NCBI RefSeq assembly: GCF_037890675.1
Contig: NZ_CP149574.1
Coordinates: 124,001-188,000, forward strand
From: Methylovirgula sp. 4M-Z18
GTDB taxonomy: Bacteria; Pseudomonadota; Alphaproteobacteria; Rhizobiales; Beijerinckiaceae
Length of the DNA: 64,000 nt
Reading direction: 5' to 3'
In this document: piece by piece, positions 35,750 to 44,905 of the stretch
Layout: every line of letters starts with the position of its first letter
Position numbering within the stretch: the first letter of the stretch is position 1
Translations under genes and position numbers: made by a program
The notes under the pieces: model-generated
What the model saw: the letters and a program-made list of their open reading frames with translations, nothing else
Told to the model about the DNA's origin: nothing
Database searches by the model: none

Positions 35750-36342
35750 ATAGCCTCGCTCTGCGGGGCAAGAGTCTGAAATGTGCCGAAAATCAATGCC
35801 ACAAATACCAGCATATCATTGCGATAGCCGTCCAAAAAATACCGCAAGCCACAATCACGCAAATATAACCTACGGCCCGCCAATTCACACCCCGCTTGTG
35901 GGTCGCGCTGTCGGCGTCTCGCGTGCGAACAAAATGAGTAACGGCCTGTTCGTCCCCGCTACGTTGCGAAGCGGAGGAGCGTTTGATGAATCGAGCCGAA
36001 CCGTGGACCATTCTTTCAGCTGTCTTTAGCGAGACTTTGTATGAAGAGTGTATAACAAGGCACCATGTCGCGCCACTATATTCAGGCACGACTTAACAAC
36101 AGGTTTTTACTTTCGATTATGTAAAATGGCATTGCATATTTAAAAGCATATTATTTAGACTTTCGATAAAATATTGCGTTTGCACGCTATCGGTGTCAGC
36201 CCATGAAATATCGTCGTTTCTGCAAAGAGGAAGCGGCAAGCAGCGCGGCGTAGATGTTGTTCATCTTGCCGCGTTCGCGTCGCATCAGAGCAAAAACGAG
36301 GGTATGGCTGCGGGACGAAAAATCTTTCGTCCGATGCTGACT
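35750..36342. other. AT-rich intergenic region
   Basis: A 593-bp gap between divergent transcription into the exo run and the end of the DUF1801 gene. The part at 36090-36190 is strikingly AT-rich (runs such as TTTAAAAGCATATTATTTAG), which fits a promoter or a binding region for a MucR/Ros or H-NS-like silencer; no exact site is recognised. A weak small frame at 35793-36089 is listed separately. Confidence 0.45.
35793..36089 (-). CDS. possible small membrane protein (doubtful)
   Basis: A 98-residue frame whose C-terminal 28 residues form a clear hydrophobic helix (RAVGYICVIVACGIFWTAIA then MICWYLWH). The N-terminal half looks random, so the true start, if the gene is real, is probably further in. 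It precedes the ExoL-like gene on the same strand by 43 bp. No family is recognised. Confidence 0.35.
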   Translation of the reverse strand: MPEYSGATWCLVIHSSYKVSLKTAERMVHGSARFIKRSSASQRSGDEQAVTHFVRTRDADSATHKRGVNWRAVGYICVIVACGIFWTAIAMICWYLWH

Positions 36343-36756
36343 TTAACTCTTGGACGTGTTCAAGGTTATTGCGGCGCGAATAAGCGCCTTCAACGCGTCT
36401 TCGTCGATCGTCTGGCCTTCGTGGAAGTCGATGGCGCGTCTCGTATTCCCGTCGAGGCTGGAGTTGAACAGACGAGACGGATCCTTCAACGCGGCCCCTT
36501 TGGCGAATGTCATCTTCACGATGCTCTTATAGGTCTCGCCCGTGCAGATCATACCATCGTGATACCAGACCGGAACGCCGCGCCACTTCCATTCCTCGAC
36601 GATGTCGGGGTCGGCTTCCTTGATCACGCTGCGGAGCCGGCTGAGCATCTCGCCCCGCCAATCGCCCAATTCCTCGATCCGCGCGTCAATCAGCCGCGAG
36701 GGAGATTCTGTGGCTTTTCGTTCCGTCGCGCCGCTCTTCGTCGTCTTCATCGTCAT
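36343..36756 (-). CDS. DUF1801 domain protein
   Basis: Small cytoplasmic protein of 137 residues with a Lys/Thr-rich head and a DUF1801 domain: IEELGDWRGEMLSRLRSVIKEADPDIVEEWKWRGVPVWYHDG. Its molecular role is unknown; family members often lie beside SRPBCC/AHSA1 proteins and ArsR regulators, as here. The ATG at 36756 has AAGG about 5 nt upstream. The frame continues 34 codons further but runs into the preceding gene. Confidence 0.82.
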   Translation of the reverse strand: MTMKTTKSGATERKATESPSRLIDARIEELGDWRGEMLSRLRSVIKEADPDIVEEWKWRGVPVWYHDGMICTGETYKSIVKMTFAKGAALKDPSRLFNSSLDGNTRRAIDFHEGQTIDEDALKALIRAAITLNTSKS

Positions 36757-36817
36757 TGCCGCCTTCTTCCTCGCCCTCTTCACATGCGTATCGCGCATCG
36801 GCATTCGGTTTCCGTTC

Positions 36818-37039
36818 TTATCCGTCGGAGCGCCGCTCGCCGGACCATTTGGCCGCATAAGGCAGCGCGAACATGTAGAGACCGGTCAGCAGCAGCAAGA
36901 TAAGGGGCAACAATGCCAAAAGGCCCACCCAGAGGGCTTGGTCCTGCCGCACCATGGCGACGATGTTAAAAATAACAGCCACCGTGAAAGCGATGGATAG
37001 CCAGCGATGAATCTGCCGAATCCACATGTTCCAGCTCAT
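36818..37039 (-). CDS. small two-helix membrane protein
   Basis: A 73-residue protein with two predicted membrane helices (about 12-30 and 36-56), beginning MSWNMWIRQIHRWLSIAFT and ending in a charged tail. The pattern is that of small conserved proteins found next to SRPBCC/ArsR pairs; the function is unknown. It lies 37 bp downstream of the SRPBCC gene and is probably in its operon. Confidence 0.7.
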   Translation of the reverse strand: MSWNMWIRQIHRWLSIAFTVAVIFNIVAMVRQDQALWVGLLALLPLILLLLTGLYMFALPYAAKWSGERRSDG

Positions 37040-37076
37040 TGGTGTCTCCTTTGAAAATCAGCCGAAGCGCCGAAGT

Positions 37077-37508
37077 TCACGCGCTTCGCGCTAAAATCTC
37101 CTCCAGATTGGCAAAGAACTTCTGCCATCCGACCTTGGCGCCGCCGTAGGCCTGTTTCTGACCTGGCCGGAAGCCCTGTTGCTCCATACGCAAGTGGGTC
37201 CCCCCGTCCGTCGGGGTGAGGGTAAAGGTCACGATGCTCTCAAGATGGTAGGCCGCATCGTCATGCGCATAATTCCAAGTGTAGGACAGGGTCTTGACCG
37301 GCTCGACGGCGAGAACCTCGCAGTCCAACACGCTGCCCCACTCGCCGCGGAGGTTGAAACGGTGCCCCACGACCGGCTCGAAATCGTTCTTCATGAGCCA
37401 TTCTTCGATCAGATGCGGCTGCGTGAGCGCGCGCCAAATCTTCTCCGGCGGATGTGGGATCTCCCGTTCGACAACGACGGAGCGCGTTTCGACCGCACTA
37501 TTGTTCAT
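37077..37508 (-). CDS. SRPBCC (AHSA1/START-like) domain protein
   Basis: A 143-residue helix-grip protein with the AHSA1 hallmarks: EIPHPPEKIWRALTQPHLIEEWL near the start, GEWGSVLDCEVLAVEPVKTLSYTW in the middle, and GGTHLRMEQQGF and GWQKFFANLEEIL at the end. Such proteins bind hydrophobic ligands. The start overlaps the stop of the ArsR regulator (ATGA), a very common pairing; ligand and role are unknown. Confidence 0.9.
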   Translation of the reverse strand: MNNSAVETRSVVVEREIPHPPEKIWRALTQPHLIEEWLMKNDFEPVVGHRFNLRGEWGSVLDCEVLAVEPVKTLSYTWNYAHDDAAYHLESIVTFTLTPTDGGTHLRMEQQGFRPGQKQAYGGAKVGWQKFFANLEEILARSA

Positions 37509-37828
37509 TGATCCATCCTTTTCAGTAGGTTTTCGAGGTCGTCAAATCGGTTCTCCCAGAACCCGGTCATTTGGCTGGTCCAGTCGATCAGCGGCGCCAG
37601 GGCTCCAAGCTGCGCGCTATAGTGCGTCTGGCGCCCCTCATGGCGGTCGCGCACCAGCCCGGCCTGCTTCAAAACGCCAAGGTGCTTCGAGACGGCCGGC
37701 TGCGAGACCCCGGCCTGCGTTGTCAGCGCCCGGACCGTCAGTTCGCCATCGCGGCACAAGCGCTCGAAGATGGCCCGACGGGTCGGGTCGGCCAGCGTTC
37801 TGAAAAGCACATCGTGGGCGTTCGGCAT
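37505..37828 (-). CDS. ArsR family helix-turn-helix regulator
   Basis: A 107-residue winged-helix repressor. DPTRRAIFERLCRDGELTVRALTTQAGVSQPAVSKHLGVLKQAGLV gives the recognition helix and GRQTHYSAQ the wing. There are no cysteine metal sites of the ArsR alpha-3 type, so it belongs to the non-metal SRPBCC-linked group. Direct repeats just upstream of its start are probable autoregulatory operators. Confidence 0.92.
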   Translation of the reverse strand: MPNAHDVLFRTLADPTRRAIFERLCRDGELTVRALTTQAGVSQPAVSKHLGVLKQAGLVRDRHEGRQTHYSAQLGALAPLIDWTSQMTGFWENRFDDLENLLKRMDQ

Positions 37829-37832
37829 CTTG

Positions 37833-37869
37833 AACGTATAACTTCCTGGTTATTATTTAAACGTATAAC
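37833..37869 (-). promoter_or_regulatory. direct repeat operator upstream of the ArsR gene
   Basis: AACGTATAAC occurs at 37833-37842 and again at 37860-37869, 27 bp apart. The nearer copy is 4 bp from the start codon at 37828 and covers the ribosome-binding region. This fits autorepression by the ArsR-type protein. The identity of the binding protein is inference. Confidence 0.5.
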
Positions 37870-38395
37870 TGGGGAGATATATATGAGTCAAGTAAGGGTC
37901 CGGGAACAACGCGTGAGACGCGTGACAGGCCTTGCGGAAACAGGCCAAGGGAGGCCTTTTGGGTTGCGGGAGAACGTGGCGCGACGACCGAGCGATTGCC
38001 ACAGCGAATGAGTTGCGAGCCGCCTGCAGCGCCTCACATATGTGAATGATCACAATGTCTTGCGGCTTGCGCGGACAGTGCATTTGTGCGCGCCGCCACT
38101 GCGGGACTAAGCCCAATTGGTATGTTGAGCGGCGCGATTATTTTTTGCGCGGGACTCCTTGGCATGTTAATTGAAAGAGCGGGTTGGCCGAATGAGCGGG
38201 GCAATGGACATTCGCCAATGCAGCCGGATCACGTCCGGCTTCACGTTTCGCACATTCGTAAAATTGCCGTTGTTTTCCAGGACGAACCGATATCATGTTG
38301 GCGTATTACTTCCTCACCCATCTGCCGGCGCATTTTGACTGGCGCATGCCACGTTGTGCCGATTTGCGCGGCCGCTCATGCGTGGACGTGATGTG
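37870..38395. other. intergenic region upstream of the Wzc-like gene
   Basis: About 525 bp with no convincing gene. It should contain the promoter of the Wzc-like gene. The sequence is locally AT-rich at 38130-38170. No terminator, tRNA or repeat is visible. Confidence 0.5.
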
Positions 38396-40657
38396 ATGTC
38401 GATCGTCTGGCGGCAGCCGCCCCTGCAACAAGAAGAGATAATACCGCAACATCACGCGGAACCGCAGCCGTTTCTTTGGTTGCGGCAATTGCTTTCGTTC
38501 TGGGGCCGGCGGTGGAAGGTAATTGCCTTCGGGTTGATCCTGATGCTGATGCTGGCCGCTGCCTATATCGCGACGGCACGGCCGCAGTTCACCGCAAGCG
38601 CCGACCTCCTCTACGACATTCGCCGCACCTATTTGTTGAAAGAACAGCAGGGCATTCAGGATTCGCAGACGATCAACGCGATGGTCGAAAGCCAGGTCGA
38701 ATTGCTGCAGTCGGAAGGGTTGGCGCATAAAGTCGTCGAGCGCCTGAAGCTGAACGAAGATCCGGCCTTCACCAATTGGCGCCCCGGGTTCATGGATCGG
38801 CTGCGGCAGCGCCTCACCAAATTCCTTGGCGGGAAGTCGCTTCCCGCCGCCGATCCTGACTCGGTGATCGCGCAGCAATTGCTGCGCATGATCAACGTGC
38901 ATCGCGTCGGCCTCACTTATGTGATCAGTGTCAGCGTCACCTCGGGGGATCCGGAGCAAGCCGCCAAACTCACGAACGGTTTTGCCGAGGCCTATATTGC
39001 CGACGAGCTCGATGCGAAGTCCGACACCACCAATCAGACCAAGACGTGGCTCGAGGACAGGCTGACCGAATTGCGCGATCAGGCGATGAAGGCCGACCGT
39101 GCCGTTCAGGATTTCAAGATTCAGAACAATATCGTCGACACCGGCAAGGGCCTCATGGATCAGCAGCAGCTGATCGAGCTCAGCACGCAATTGGAAGACG
39201 CGCGCGCGAAGACGGCCGATTCCTTAGCCAAATTGCAGCGTATTCAAAGCATCTTGCAAACTGGCGTGGTGGACGGTGTCGCGGATGGCGCGGTGACGGA
39301 TGCGCTGAAGAGTCCAATCATCAACAATCTGCGCCAGAAATATCTTGACGATGCGAGCCGCGTCTCCGATCTCGCCGCTAAATATGGCGCCACGCACATT
39401 GCCGTCGTGAATCTGAAAAGCGAAATGGCCAGCATCCAGCACGCCATTGCCGACGAGATCGGCCATATCGCCGAGACCTACAAGAGCGATTACGAAGTGA
39501 ATCGCGCGACCGAGGACTCGATCCAAAAGCGTCTCAACGATACCGTGAATGTCGCGGCGAAAACCGACGCAAATCTTGTCACCTACCGCTCGCTTGAGAG
39601 CTCGGCCAACATCTATCGTTCGCTCTACGAGAACTTCCTGCAGCGCTACACGCAGACCGTTCAGGACCAATCCTTCCCCGTGCCGGAGGCGCGCATCGTG
39701 ACGCCGGCGACTCCGCCATTGGTCAGGAGCTCGCCGAAAGTCACCGTCACCTTCGTGCTTTGTGCGCTCGTTGGCTTGATGCTGGGCATGGTCTTGGCGC
39801 TGATGCGCGAAATCATGGACCGCCGCATCTACACCGAAGGGCAATTGCTGGCGGCAACCGGCGTGCCGTTCATCGCACGGGTTCCAATGATCCGTGCTCG
39901 GCCGCACTTGCCCGCGACGCCCGTCAAGCTGATCTCCAACCGAACCAAGACCAAAACCAAGACGGAGGCGGATCGCAAATTGCCGGCGCCGCCGCCAGTC
40001 CTGCGCCAAGCCATCGACTATCCGCACAGCGCTTTCGCGCAGGCCATTCGCACCGTCGGCATCCGCATCTCGCGTCAGCAGGAAAAGGTCGGCGACACGA
40101 AGCTGATCGGTTGCGTTTCCGTGCGCCCCGGCGCCGGCACGACGACGGTCGCGGTCAACCTCGCACATTTTCTTGCCCATGGCAGTTCTCGCACGGCCCT
40201 GATCGATTGGGATTTCGGCGCGGCTTCGCTCAGCAAACTTTTGCTCAGCAAAGTGGACGATGGCTTCCTCGACGTCGCATCGGGCTTCAAGGACCTGCCC
40301 GAAGTCACCTGGCATGATGTGCAGACGGGTCTGCGTTTCCTGCCGTCCGGCTCGAACCGCGCGGAACACGCGGCCCGGCGCCTATCGCAATCCGAGCGCG
40401 CGGGCACATTGCTCGCCAATCTGCGCGACGCCTATGATTATGTCGTCATCGATCTGCCGTCGCTCGCGCAGTTGACCGATGCGCACGCTGCGATGCATCT
40501 TCTCGATGGCATCGTCGTCGTGGTCGAGTGGGGCAATACCAACGCCAACGAGATTTCCGCGGCCCTCGCGGCGCTCGATCTTGACGAATCGTTCTATCTC
40601 GGCAGCGTGATGACGAAGGTCGATCCTAAATCCGCGCGGCGCTACGCGGACCATTGA
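38396..40657 (+). CDS. Wzc/ExoP-type chain-length protein with degenerate kinase domain
   Basis: Inner-membrane polysaccharide co-polymerase of 753 residues. A Wzz domain lies between TM1 (near residue 35-55) and TM2 (VTVTFVLCALVGLMLGMVLAL), with a long periplasmic coiled-coil region. A cytoplasmic BY-kinase-like ATPase domain follows. Its Walker A reads RPGAGTTT (577-584), with Thr at the position of the essential Lys. Walker A' is LIDWDFGA and Walker B VVIDLPS. Only one Tyr lies near the C-terminus in place of a Tyr cluster, so tyrosine autokinase activity is doubtful. The ATG at 38396 is preferred over a TTG at 38354 and an ATG at 38378. It is the last gene of the exo region. Confidence 0.88.
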   Translation: MSIVWRQPPLQQEEIIPQHHAEPQPFLWLRQLLSFWGRRWKVIAFGLILMLMLAAAYIATARPQFTASADLLYDIRRTYLLKEQQGIQDSQTINAMVESQVELLQSEGLAHKVVERLKLNEDPAFTNWRPGFMDRLRQRLTKFLGGKSLPAADPDSVIAQQLLRMINVHRVGLTYVISVSVTSGDPEQAAKLTNGFAEAYIADELDAKSDTTNQTKTWLEDRLTELRDQAMKADRAVQDFKIQNNIVDTGKGLMDQQQLIELSTQLEDARAKTADSLAKLQRIQSILQTGVVDGVADGAVTDALKSPIINNLRQKYLDDASRVSDLAAKYGATHIAVVNLKSEMASIQHAIADEIGHIAETYKSDYEVNRATEDSIQKRLNDTVNVAAKTDANLVTYRSLESSANIYRSLYENFLQRYTQTVQDQSFPVPEARIVTPATPPLVRSSPKVTVTFVLCALVGLMLGMVLALMREIMDRRIYTEGQLLAATGVPFIARVPMIRARPHLPATPVKLISNRTKTKTKTEADRKLPAPPPVLRQAIDYPHSAFAQAIRTVGIRISRQQEKVGDTKLIGCVSVRPGAGTTTVAVNLAHFLAHGSSRTALIDWDFGAASLSKLLLSKVDDGFLDVASGFKDLPEVTWHDVQTGLRFLPSGSNRAEHAARRLSQSERAGTLLANLRDAYDYVVIDLPSLAQLTDAHAAMHLLDGIVVVVEWGNTNANEISAALAALDLDESFYLGSVMTKVDPKSARRYADH

Positions 40658-40747
40658 GTTGGCCCTTGATCAGGCGCGACCGCGATATTTAGAGCATTCT
40701 GTTTTTATATGGAAGCGCTTGCGCACATTGTGAGCAGCCGGATCGCA

Positions 40748-40785
40748 AGCTTGTCGCTCGCACCGGCACTGGCGAGCGACAAGCT
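40748..40785. terminator. strong hairpin between convergent genes
   Basis: A 14-bp perfect stem (arms 40748-40761 and 40772-40785, 10-nt loop) lies between the ends of the plus-strand Wzc-like gene and the minus-strand TPR gene, where a bidirectional terminator is expected. No T-run follows. The sequence CGCGGTCCAGT right after it also follows the inverted repeat at 5836-5907, so it may be a dispersed element instead. Confidence 0.5.
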
Positions 40786-40822
40786 CGCGGTCCAGTACGA
40801 TTCTGCTAAAAATCAACATACT

Positions 40823-41359
40823 CTATTGCGTATCGCTGTTAATTTGCTCTCCGTCCCGGCGGACATATTTCCGACTCCCGTCGAGGAGCCGAATATTATT
40901 GGCAATCGTGACATTCGTCGGGTCGAGCCGCGCAGCCGCCACGAACTTTGCCCGGGCCTTTTCCAGATCGCCTCGCAGGAGAAAGGAATATCCTTCATTG
41001 TTGAGCAGGCGCGCCGTCGTGCCGCCGAGACTTGCTGCATGCGCATACGCGCGATCGGCGAGATCGAAGCGGCTAAGATGGTCGTAGCTCGCCGCTAAGC
41101 CCAGCCAAGCCTCCAGATCTCGCGGTTGGCGTTCAACCGCATCACGAAAATAGTGCTCGGCAATGCCGTAAGCGCCCTCTTTGAAACGCTGCTTGCCGAG
41201 ACGCACTGGCTCGTCCGAGGGATAATATTGCACATCCTGCGGATCGGAGCCGGTTATTTTATCGCTTCCAGGGGTGCCCTCCACCGATTGGCACGCGACA
41301 AGGTATGGCGTCGTTGCGCAGACCGACAGCAAAAGAAGTACACGTATGATATTCGGCAA
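40823..41359 (-). CDS. TadD-like tetratricopeptide lipoprotein
   Basis: Probable pilus-assembly lipoprotein at the end of the tad operon, 178 residues. The signal peptide ends PYLVAC (Cys about 23). Two to three TPR units follow (FKEGAYGIAEHYFRDAVERQPRD, AWLGLAASYDHLSRFDLADRAY, LLNNEGYSFLLRGDLEKARAKFVAA). A TTG start at 41359 is chosen because AGGGAGG lies 5 nt upstream; an ATG at 41404 would place 15 charged residues before the signal peptide. Confidence 0.8.
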   Translation of the reverse strand: MPNIIRVLLLLSVCATTPYLVACQSVEGTPGSDKITGSDPQDVQYYPSDEPVRLGKQRFKEGAYGIAEHYFRDAVERQPRDLEAWLGLAASYDHLSRFDLADRAYAHAASLGGTTARLLNNEGYSFLLRGDLEKARAKFVAAARLDPTNVTIANNIRLLDGSRKYVRRDGEQINSDTQ

Positions 41360-41466
41360 CCTTGCCTCCCTACATTCAGGATGTGATACGCGATACTTCC
41401 GCAACTCACCGACGATTCATGTCCGATTGTGCCACAGCGTGTCATCTATCGAAAGATCACTTCGAC

Positions 41467-42390
41467 TCAATGTTGATTGAAAACGAAGAGAAGCTTTAAG
41501 ATCACGGGCAACATGATGATCGTCAGGATAACTGGAAAGATGAACAAGGCCAGCGGCAGAACGATCTTTACCGACAATTTGTTCGCCATTTCCTCTGCCC
41601 GAAGCAGGCGTTTGTCCCGCATATCGTCGCTGAAAACCCGGAGCGCTCCGCCGACGTCGCCTCCCAACTCGTAAGAGTGACGAATCACCCCGACGAAGGA
41701 TGCGGCTTCATCGATCGCCAGCCGGTCCGCGAGCGAATTCAACGCATCGACCATCGGTCGGCCCGCGCGCATTTCCGCTGCCAGCATATCGAGATTCAAA
41801 CCCAGAGCGGCGCTCTGTTTCCGGAGTTGGCCCCGAACACGTTCGAATCCGCCTTCGATGCTGAGGCCCGCGCCGACGCAGACGACGAGCAAATCTAGCA
41901 TGTCCGGGAAGACCAAACGGTATTCATGCTCGAGTTGTCCCTGGCGCCGCGCGAGAAATGCGTCGGGGAGCAGGATTGCAATTCCGGTCGAGGCCGCAAC
42001 GAGAACCATCTGCACCAAGAATGCCGTGTTCGGCAGCAAAAGGCGAATGAGCAAGAAAACGCAAATCGGCACCGAGCAGACCGTGCAAACGCGCGCAAAA
42101 ATATAGTAACTGATCGCGTCGCTGCGAAAGAAGCCCGCACGCAGCAATTGCAAACGCAATTTGGCTTGTATGGGCCCTTCGACGCCAAACCTTTCTTTGC
42201 TGAAATATTCCGAGATAAAATCTTGTACGGATGTGCTGGAACTGCCGTCCGCGGATATGGCTTGGACCTGATTGCCCGGCAGGCGCCTTCTGACCTGCGC
42301 TCGTGAAAAATATGCTTGAGATATCATTATAATAACAGTCGCCGCCGAGGCGAAAGCCAGCGCGAGGATCAGTATGAGCTTTATATCCAT
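41467..42390 (-). CDS. tadC: Tad pilus inner-membrane protein TadC
   Basis: Type II secretion F-domain platform protein of 307 residues. An N-terminal helix is followed by two central helices (about 95-135) and a C-terminal helix (about 280-305). The T2SSF core is LVFPDMLDLLVVCVGAGLSIEGGFERV and GGALRVFSDDMRDKRLLRAEEMANKL. It works with TadB and the TadA ATPase to assemble Flp pili. It is 9 bp downstream of tadB. Confidence 0.92.
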   Translation of the reverse strand: MDIKLILILALAFASAATVIIMISQAYFSRAQVRRRLPGNQVQAISADGSSSTSVQDFISEYFSKERFGVEGPIQAKLRLQLLRAGFFRSDAISYYIFARVCTVCSVPICVFLLIRLLLPNTAFLVQMVLVAASTGIAILLPDAFLARRQGQLEHEYRLVFPDMLDLLVVCVGAGLSIEGGFERVRGQLRKQSAALGLNLDMLAAEMRAGRPMVDALNSLADRLAIDEAASFVGVIRHSYELGGDVGGALRVFSDDMRDKRLLRAEEMANKLSVKIVLPLALFIFPVILTIIMLPVILKLLFVFNQH

Positions 42391-42399
42391 CGCGCAGTC

Positions 42400-43350
42400 C
42401 TAAACTTTGAAATTGACCATGCGGTAAATGACGAAATTGCCGATGGCGATTGATATCAGGCCATAAGCGACTGCCGGAACGGTGAATCCGGAGGTGCGTA
42501 CCTGGTCGAAATAGTTCGGCGACATGAGCGAGACGACGCCAAACAAGGCAAAGGGCATTATTGTCAGAAACAGCGCGGACATGCGTCCTTCGGCGCTGAG
42601 CGCGCGAACCTTCAGCCGCAGCTTGACCCGTTCGCGAATGAGGCGCGCAAGGCGGGCCAAAACATCGGCCAAATTGCCTCCGGTTTCGCTTTGAATGCTC
42701 ACCGCGACGACGAGAAAGAGAAGATCCTGCTGCCCCACGCGCCGAAAGAGATTGTTGAGCGCCTGGACGATGCTTTGACCGTAAGTGATTTCGTCCGCGG
42801 TCATACCGAACTCGGAGCCGATCGGGTCGGGCATTTCTCGGGCGACGAGAGCGATAGCGCTCGCGAAGGGATGGCCGACGCGTAGGCCGCGGACGATGAT
42901 TTCGATGGCGTCCGGGAATTGCTCACCAAACCGCGCGATGCGCTTGGACCGTTTGAGGTAGATATAGCCGTAGACAAGCACCGGTCCGCCGGCCGCCGCG
43001 ATCAAGAAGACAAGCGGGTGTGGGCCAAGAAAAAAGACCGCAGCGCCGAAAAGGGCGAGGACAACGACCACGGTCCAGAGTGCGAGGCTGCCCAAGGTGA
43101 GGCGCAACCCGGTCTGCAGCACGAAATCGCTGAATTTGGCCAAGCCCAAGCTGTCAAAATCTTTGAACCCGCGCTCTCGCCTGAGAACGTCGAGGACCTG
43201 CTCGCTGTTTTTTATCGTCGCGCTGAGTGCCAGGCGGCGATTGAGCGCGCGCTTGACGCCGCGCGTGCGAAAGACCAGCCAGTAAAGCGCCTCGACGCCC
43301 AGAACGCCTGCAATGAAGACGAGGCCATAAATGAGAAGCGGCTCGCTCAT
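42400..43350 (-). CDS. tadB: Tad pilus inner-membrane protein TadB
   Basis: Second T2SSF platform protein, 316 residues. Helices are at about 5-25, 90-130 and 255-310. The cytoplasmic core shows FPDAIEIIVRGLRVGHPFASAIALVAREM, SIQSETGGNLADVLARLARLIRER and LSAEGRMSALFL, the classic TadB signature. It lies 9 bp after the ATPase gene in the same operon. Confidence 0.94.
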   Translation of the reverse strand: MSEPLLIYGLVFIAGVLGVEALYWLVFRTRGVKRALNRRLALSATIKNSEQVLDVLRRERGFKDFDSLGLAKFSDFVLQTGLRLTLGSLALWTVVVVLALFGAAVFFLGPHPLVFLIAAAGGPVLVYGYIYLKRSKRIARFGEQFPDAIEIIVRGLRVGHPFASAIALVAREMPDPIGSEFGMTADEITYGQSIVQALNNLFRRVGQQDLLFLVVAVSIQSETGGNLADVLARLARLIRERVKLRLKVRALSAEGRMSALFLTIMPFALFGVVSLMSPNYFDQVRTSGFTVPAVAYGLISIAIGNFVIYRMVNFKV

Positions 43351-43359
43351 GCCGATCTC

Positions 43360-44757
43360 CTACAGAACTTTGTTCGGGTCAAAATGGCTCGCCGGAATCT
43401 CCAGGCCGTAGGCCCGCAAGCCGGCTATAAACTTCGGCCGGACGCCGGTGGCGCGGAAACTGCCGTGGATCATGCCTTGCTCGTCGGTGCGCTCTTTCAC
43501 GAACTGAAAGATCTCATGCATCTGTATCACCTCGCCCTCCATACCGGTGATCTCGCTGATACTCATCACGCGCCGCTGACCGTCCGGCATGCGTTGCAAT
43601 TGGATCAGGAGGGTGATCGCCGAAGCGATTTGACTGCGGATGGCCTGCATTGTCATCGGTAAGCCCGCCATGCCGACCATCTGTTCGAGGCGTTTGACTG
43701 CTTCACGCGGCGAATTCGCGTGTATCGTGGTCATCGAGCCTTCGTGGCCCGTGTTCATCGCCTGCAGCATGTCAAATGCTTCTTCGCCACGGCACTCGCC
43801 GACGATGATGCGGTCCGGGCGCATGCGCAGGGCGTTCTTCAGAAGATCGCGCTGCCGAACTTCGCCTTTGCCCTCGACATTGGCCGGCCGCGTCTCGAGC
43901 CGGCCGACATGGGGTTGCTGCAATTGCAGCTCCGCGGCATCCTCGATCGTGATCAGGCGTTCGTTCGTCGGAATATAGCTGGACAGAGCGTTCAGCATGG
44001 TTGTCTTGCCGCTGCCGGTTCCGCCCACGACCAGCGACGAAACGCGTCCCTTCACCGCGGCGATGAGCAGATCCACCATCGGCTGCCGCAGCGCGCCGAT
44101 CGCGATGAGGCGGTCCATGTTGAAGGGTTTTTTCGAAAATTTTCGGATGGACACGAGCGGGCCATCGACCGCGATGGGCCGAATGGCGACGTTCACGCGT
44201 GAACCGTCGGGCAAGCGGGCGTCGACCATCGGCGACGATTCATCCACGCGGCGTCCGACGCCGGCGACGATCTTGTTGATGATGCGCAGCAAATGCGCTT
44301 CGTCCTTGAAAAACACCTTCACCTCGGTCAGGCGGCCGAAGCGTTCGACGAAGCATGTGCGGTGGGTGTTGATCAGAATGTCGCTGATGGTTGGGTCCTT
44401 GAGGAGCGTTTCGATCGGGCCGAAGCCGGTCATTTCCGCCACGATCTCATTGGTAAACATCTCCAACTCGCCCGAATTGAGCGAGATATTCTCGGCCCGT
44501 AGATGGTTGGAGACATAAGTTCGGATCTGCTTGACGAGTTCGTCGGGCGGCAGCTTTTCCAGCAGTGCCAGATTGAACTCCTCAATGATGCGTTGGTGCA
44601 GCTTCAGCTTTTCTTCGAGCAAAGCCGGTTTGCGGCCCAGCAGGTCCTGCGGCTGCGTTTCGGGTGCCGCGGCCTGCGGCGGCTCGGGAGCGGCTGCTGC
44701 CGCCGGGGCCGGGGCGGCCTTCTGCTGGCGTTGTTGCTGAAGCCCAAAGAAAGCCAT
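43360..44757 (-). CDS. tadA: Tad pilus assembly ATPase TadA/CpaF
   Basis: Cytoplasmic hexameric ATPase that powers Flp pilus assembly, 465 residues. A Pro/Ala/Gln-rich head (about 10-40) is unstructured. The GspE-type core has Walker [10 protein letters not shown], the Asp box [22 protein letters not shown], Walker [27 protein letters not shown] and the His box [11 protein letters not shown]. The ATG at 44757 has AAAGG 9 nt upstream; an ATG 9 nt earlier has no spacing from that site. Confidence 0.95.
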   Translation of the reverse strand: MAFFGLQQQRQQKAAPAPAAAAAPEPPQAAAPETQPQDLLGRKPALLEEKLKLHQRIIEEFNLALLEKLPPDELVKQIRTYVSNHLRAENISLNSGELEMFTNEIVAEMTGFGPIETLLKDPTISDILINTHRTCFVERFGRLTEVKVFFKDEAHLLRIINKIVAGVGRRVDESSPMVDARLPDGSRVNVAIRPIAVDGPLVSIRKFSKKPFNMDRLIAIGALRQPMVDLLIAAVKGRVSSLVVGGTGSGKTTMLNALSSYIPTNERLITIEDAAELQLQQPHVGRLETRPANVEGKGEVRQRDLLKNALRMRPDRIIVGECRGEEAFDMLQAMNTGHEGSMTTIHANSPREAVKRLEQMVGMAGLPMTMQAIRSQIASAITLLIQLQRMPDGQRRVMSISEITGMEGEVIQMHEIFQFVKERTDEQGMIHGSFRATGVRPKFIAGLRAYGLEIPASHFDPNKVL

Positions 44758-44905
44758 CTGACTCATCCTTTGCTGATCGCATTGGCGAACCAACGCATTT
44801 TACCCTAGGCCTGCCCGTTCCGGAATAAGGCATGGAGCGTCTCTCGCGCTCGCTTTGCAAGCATGACATTGCAAATTATCGAAGATTTCCATCTCACCGC
44901 CCACC

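Noticed and set aside
37853-38116. 87-residue minus-strand open frame upstream of the ArsR gene
   Set aside because: It would overlap the ArsR operator region, has no ribosome site and no family resemblance.
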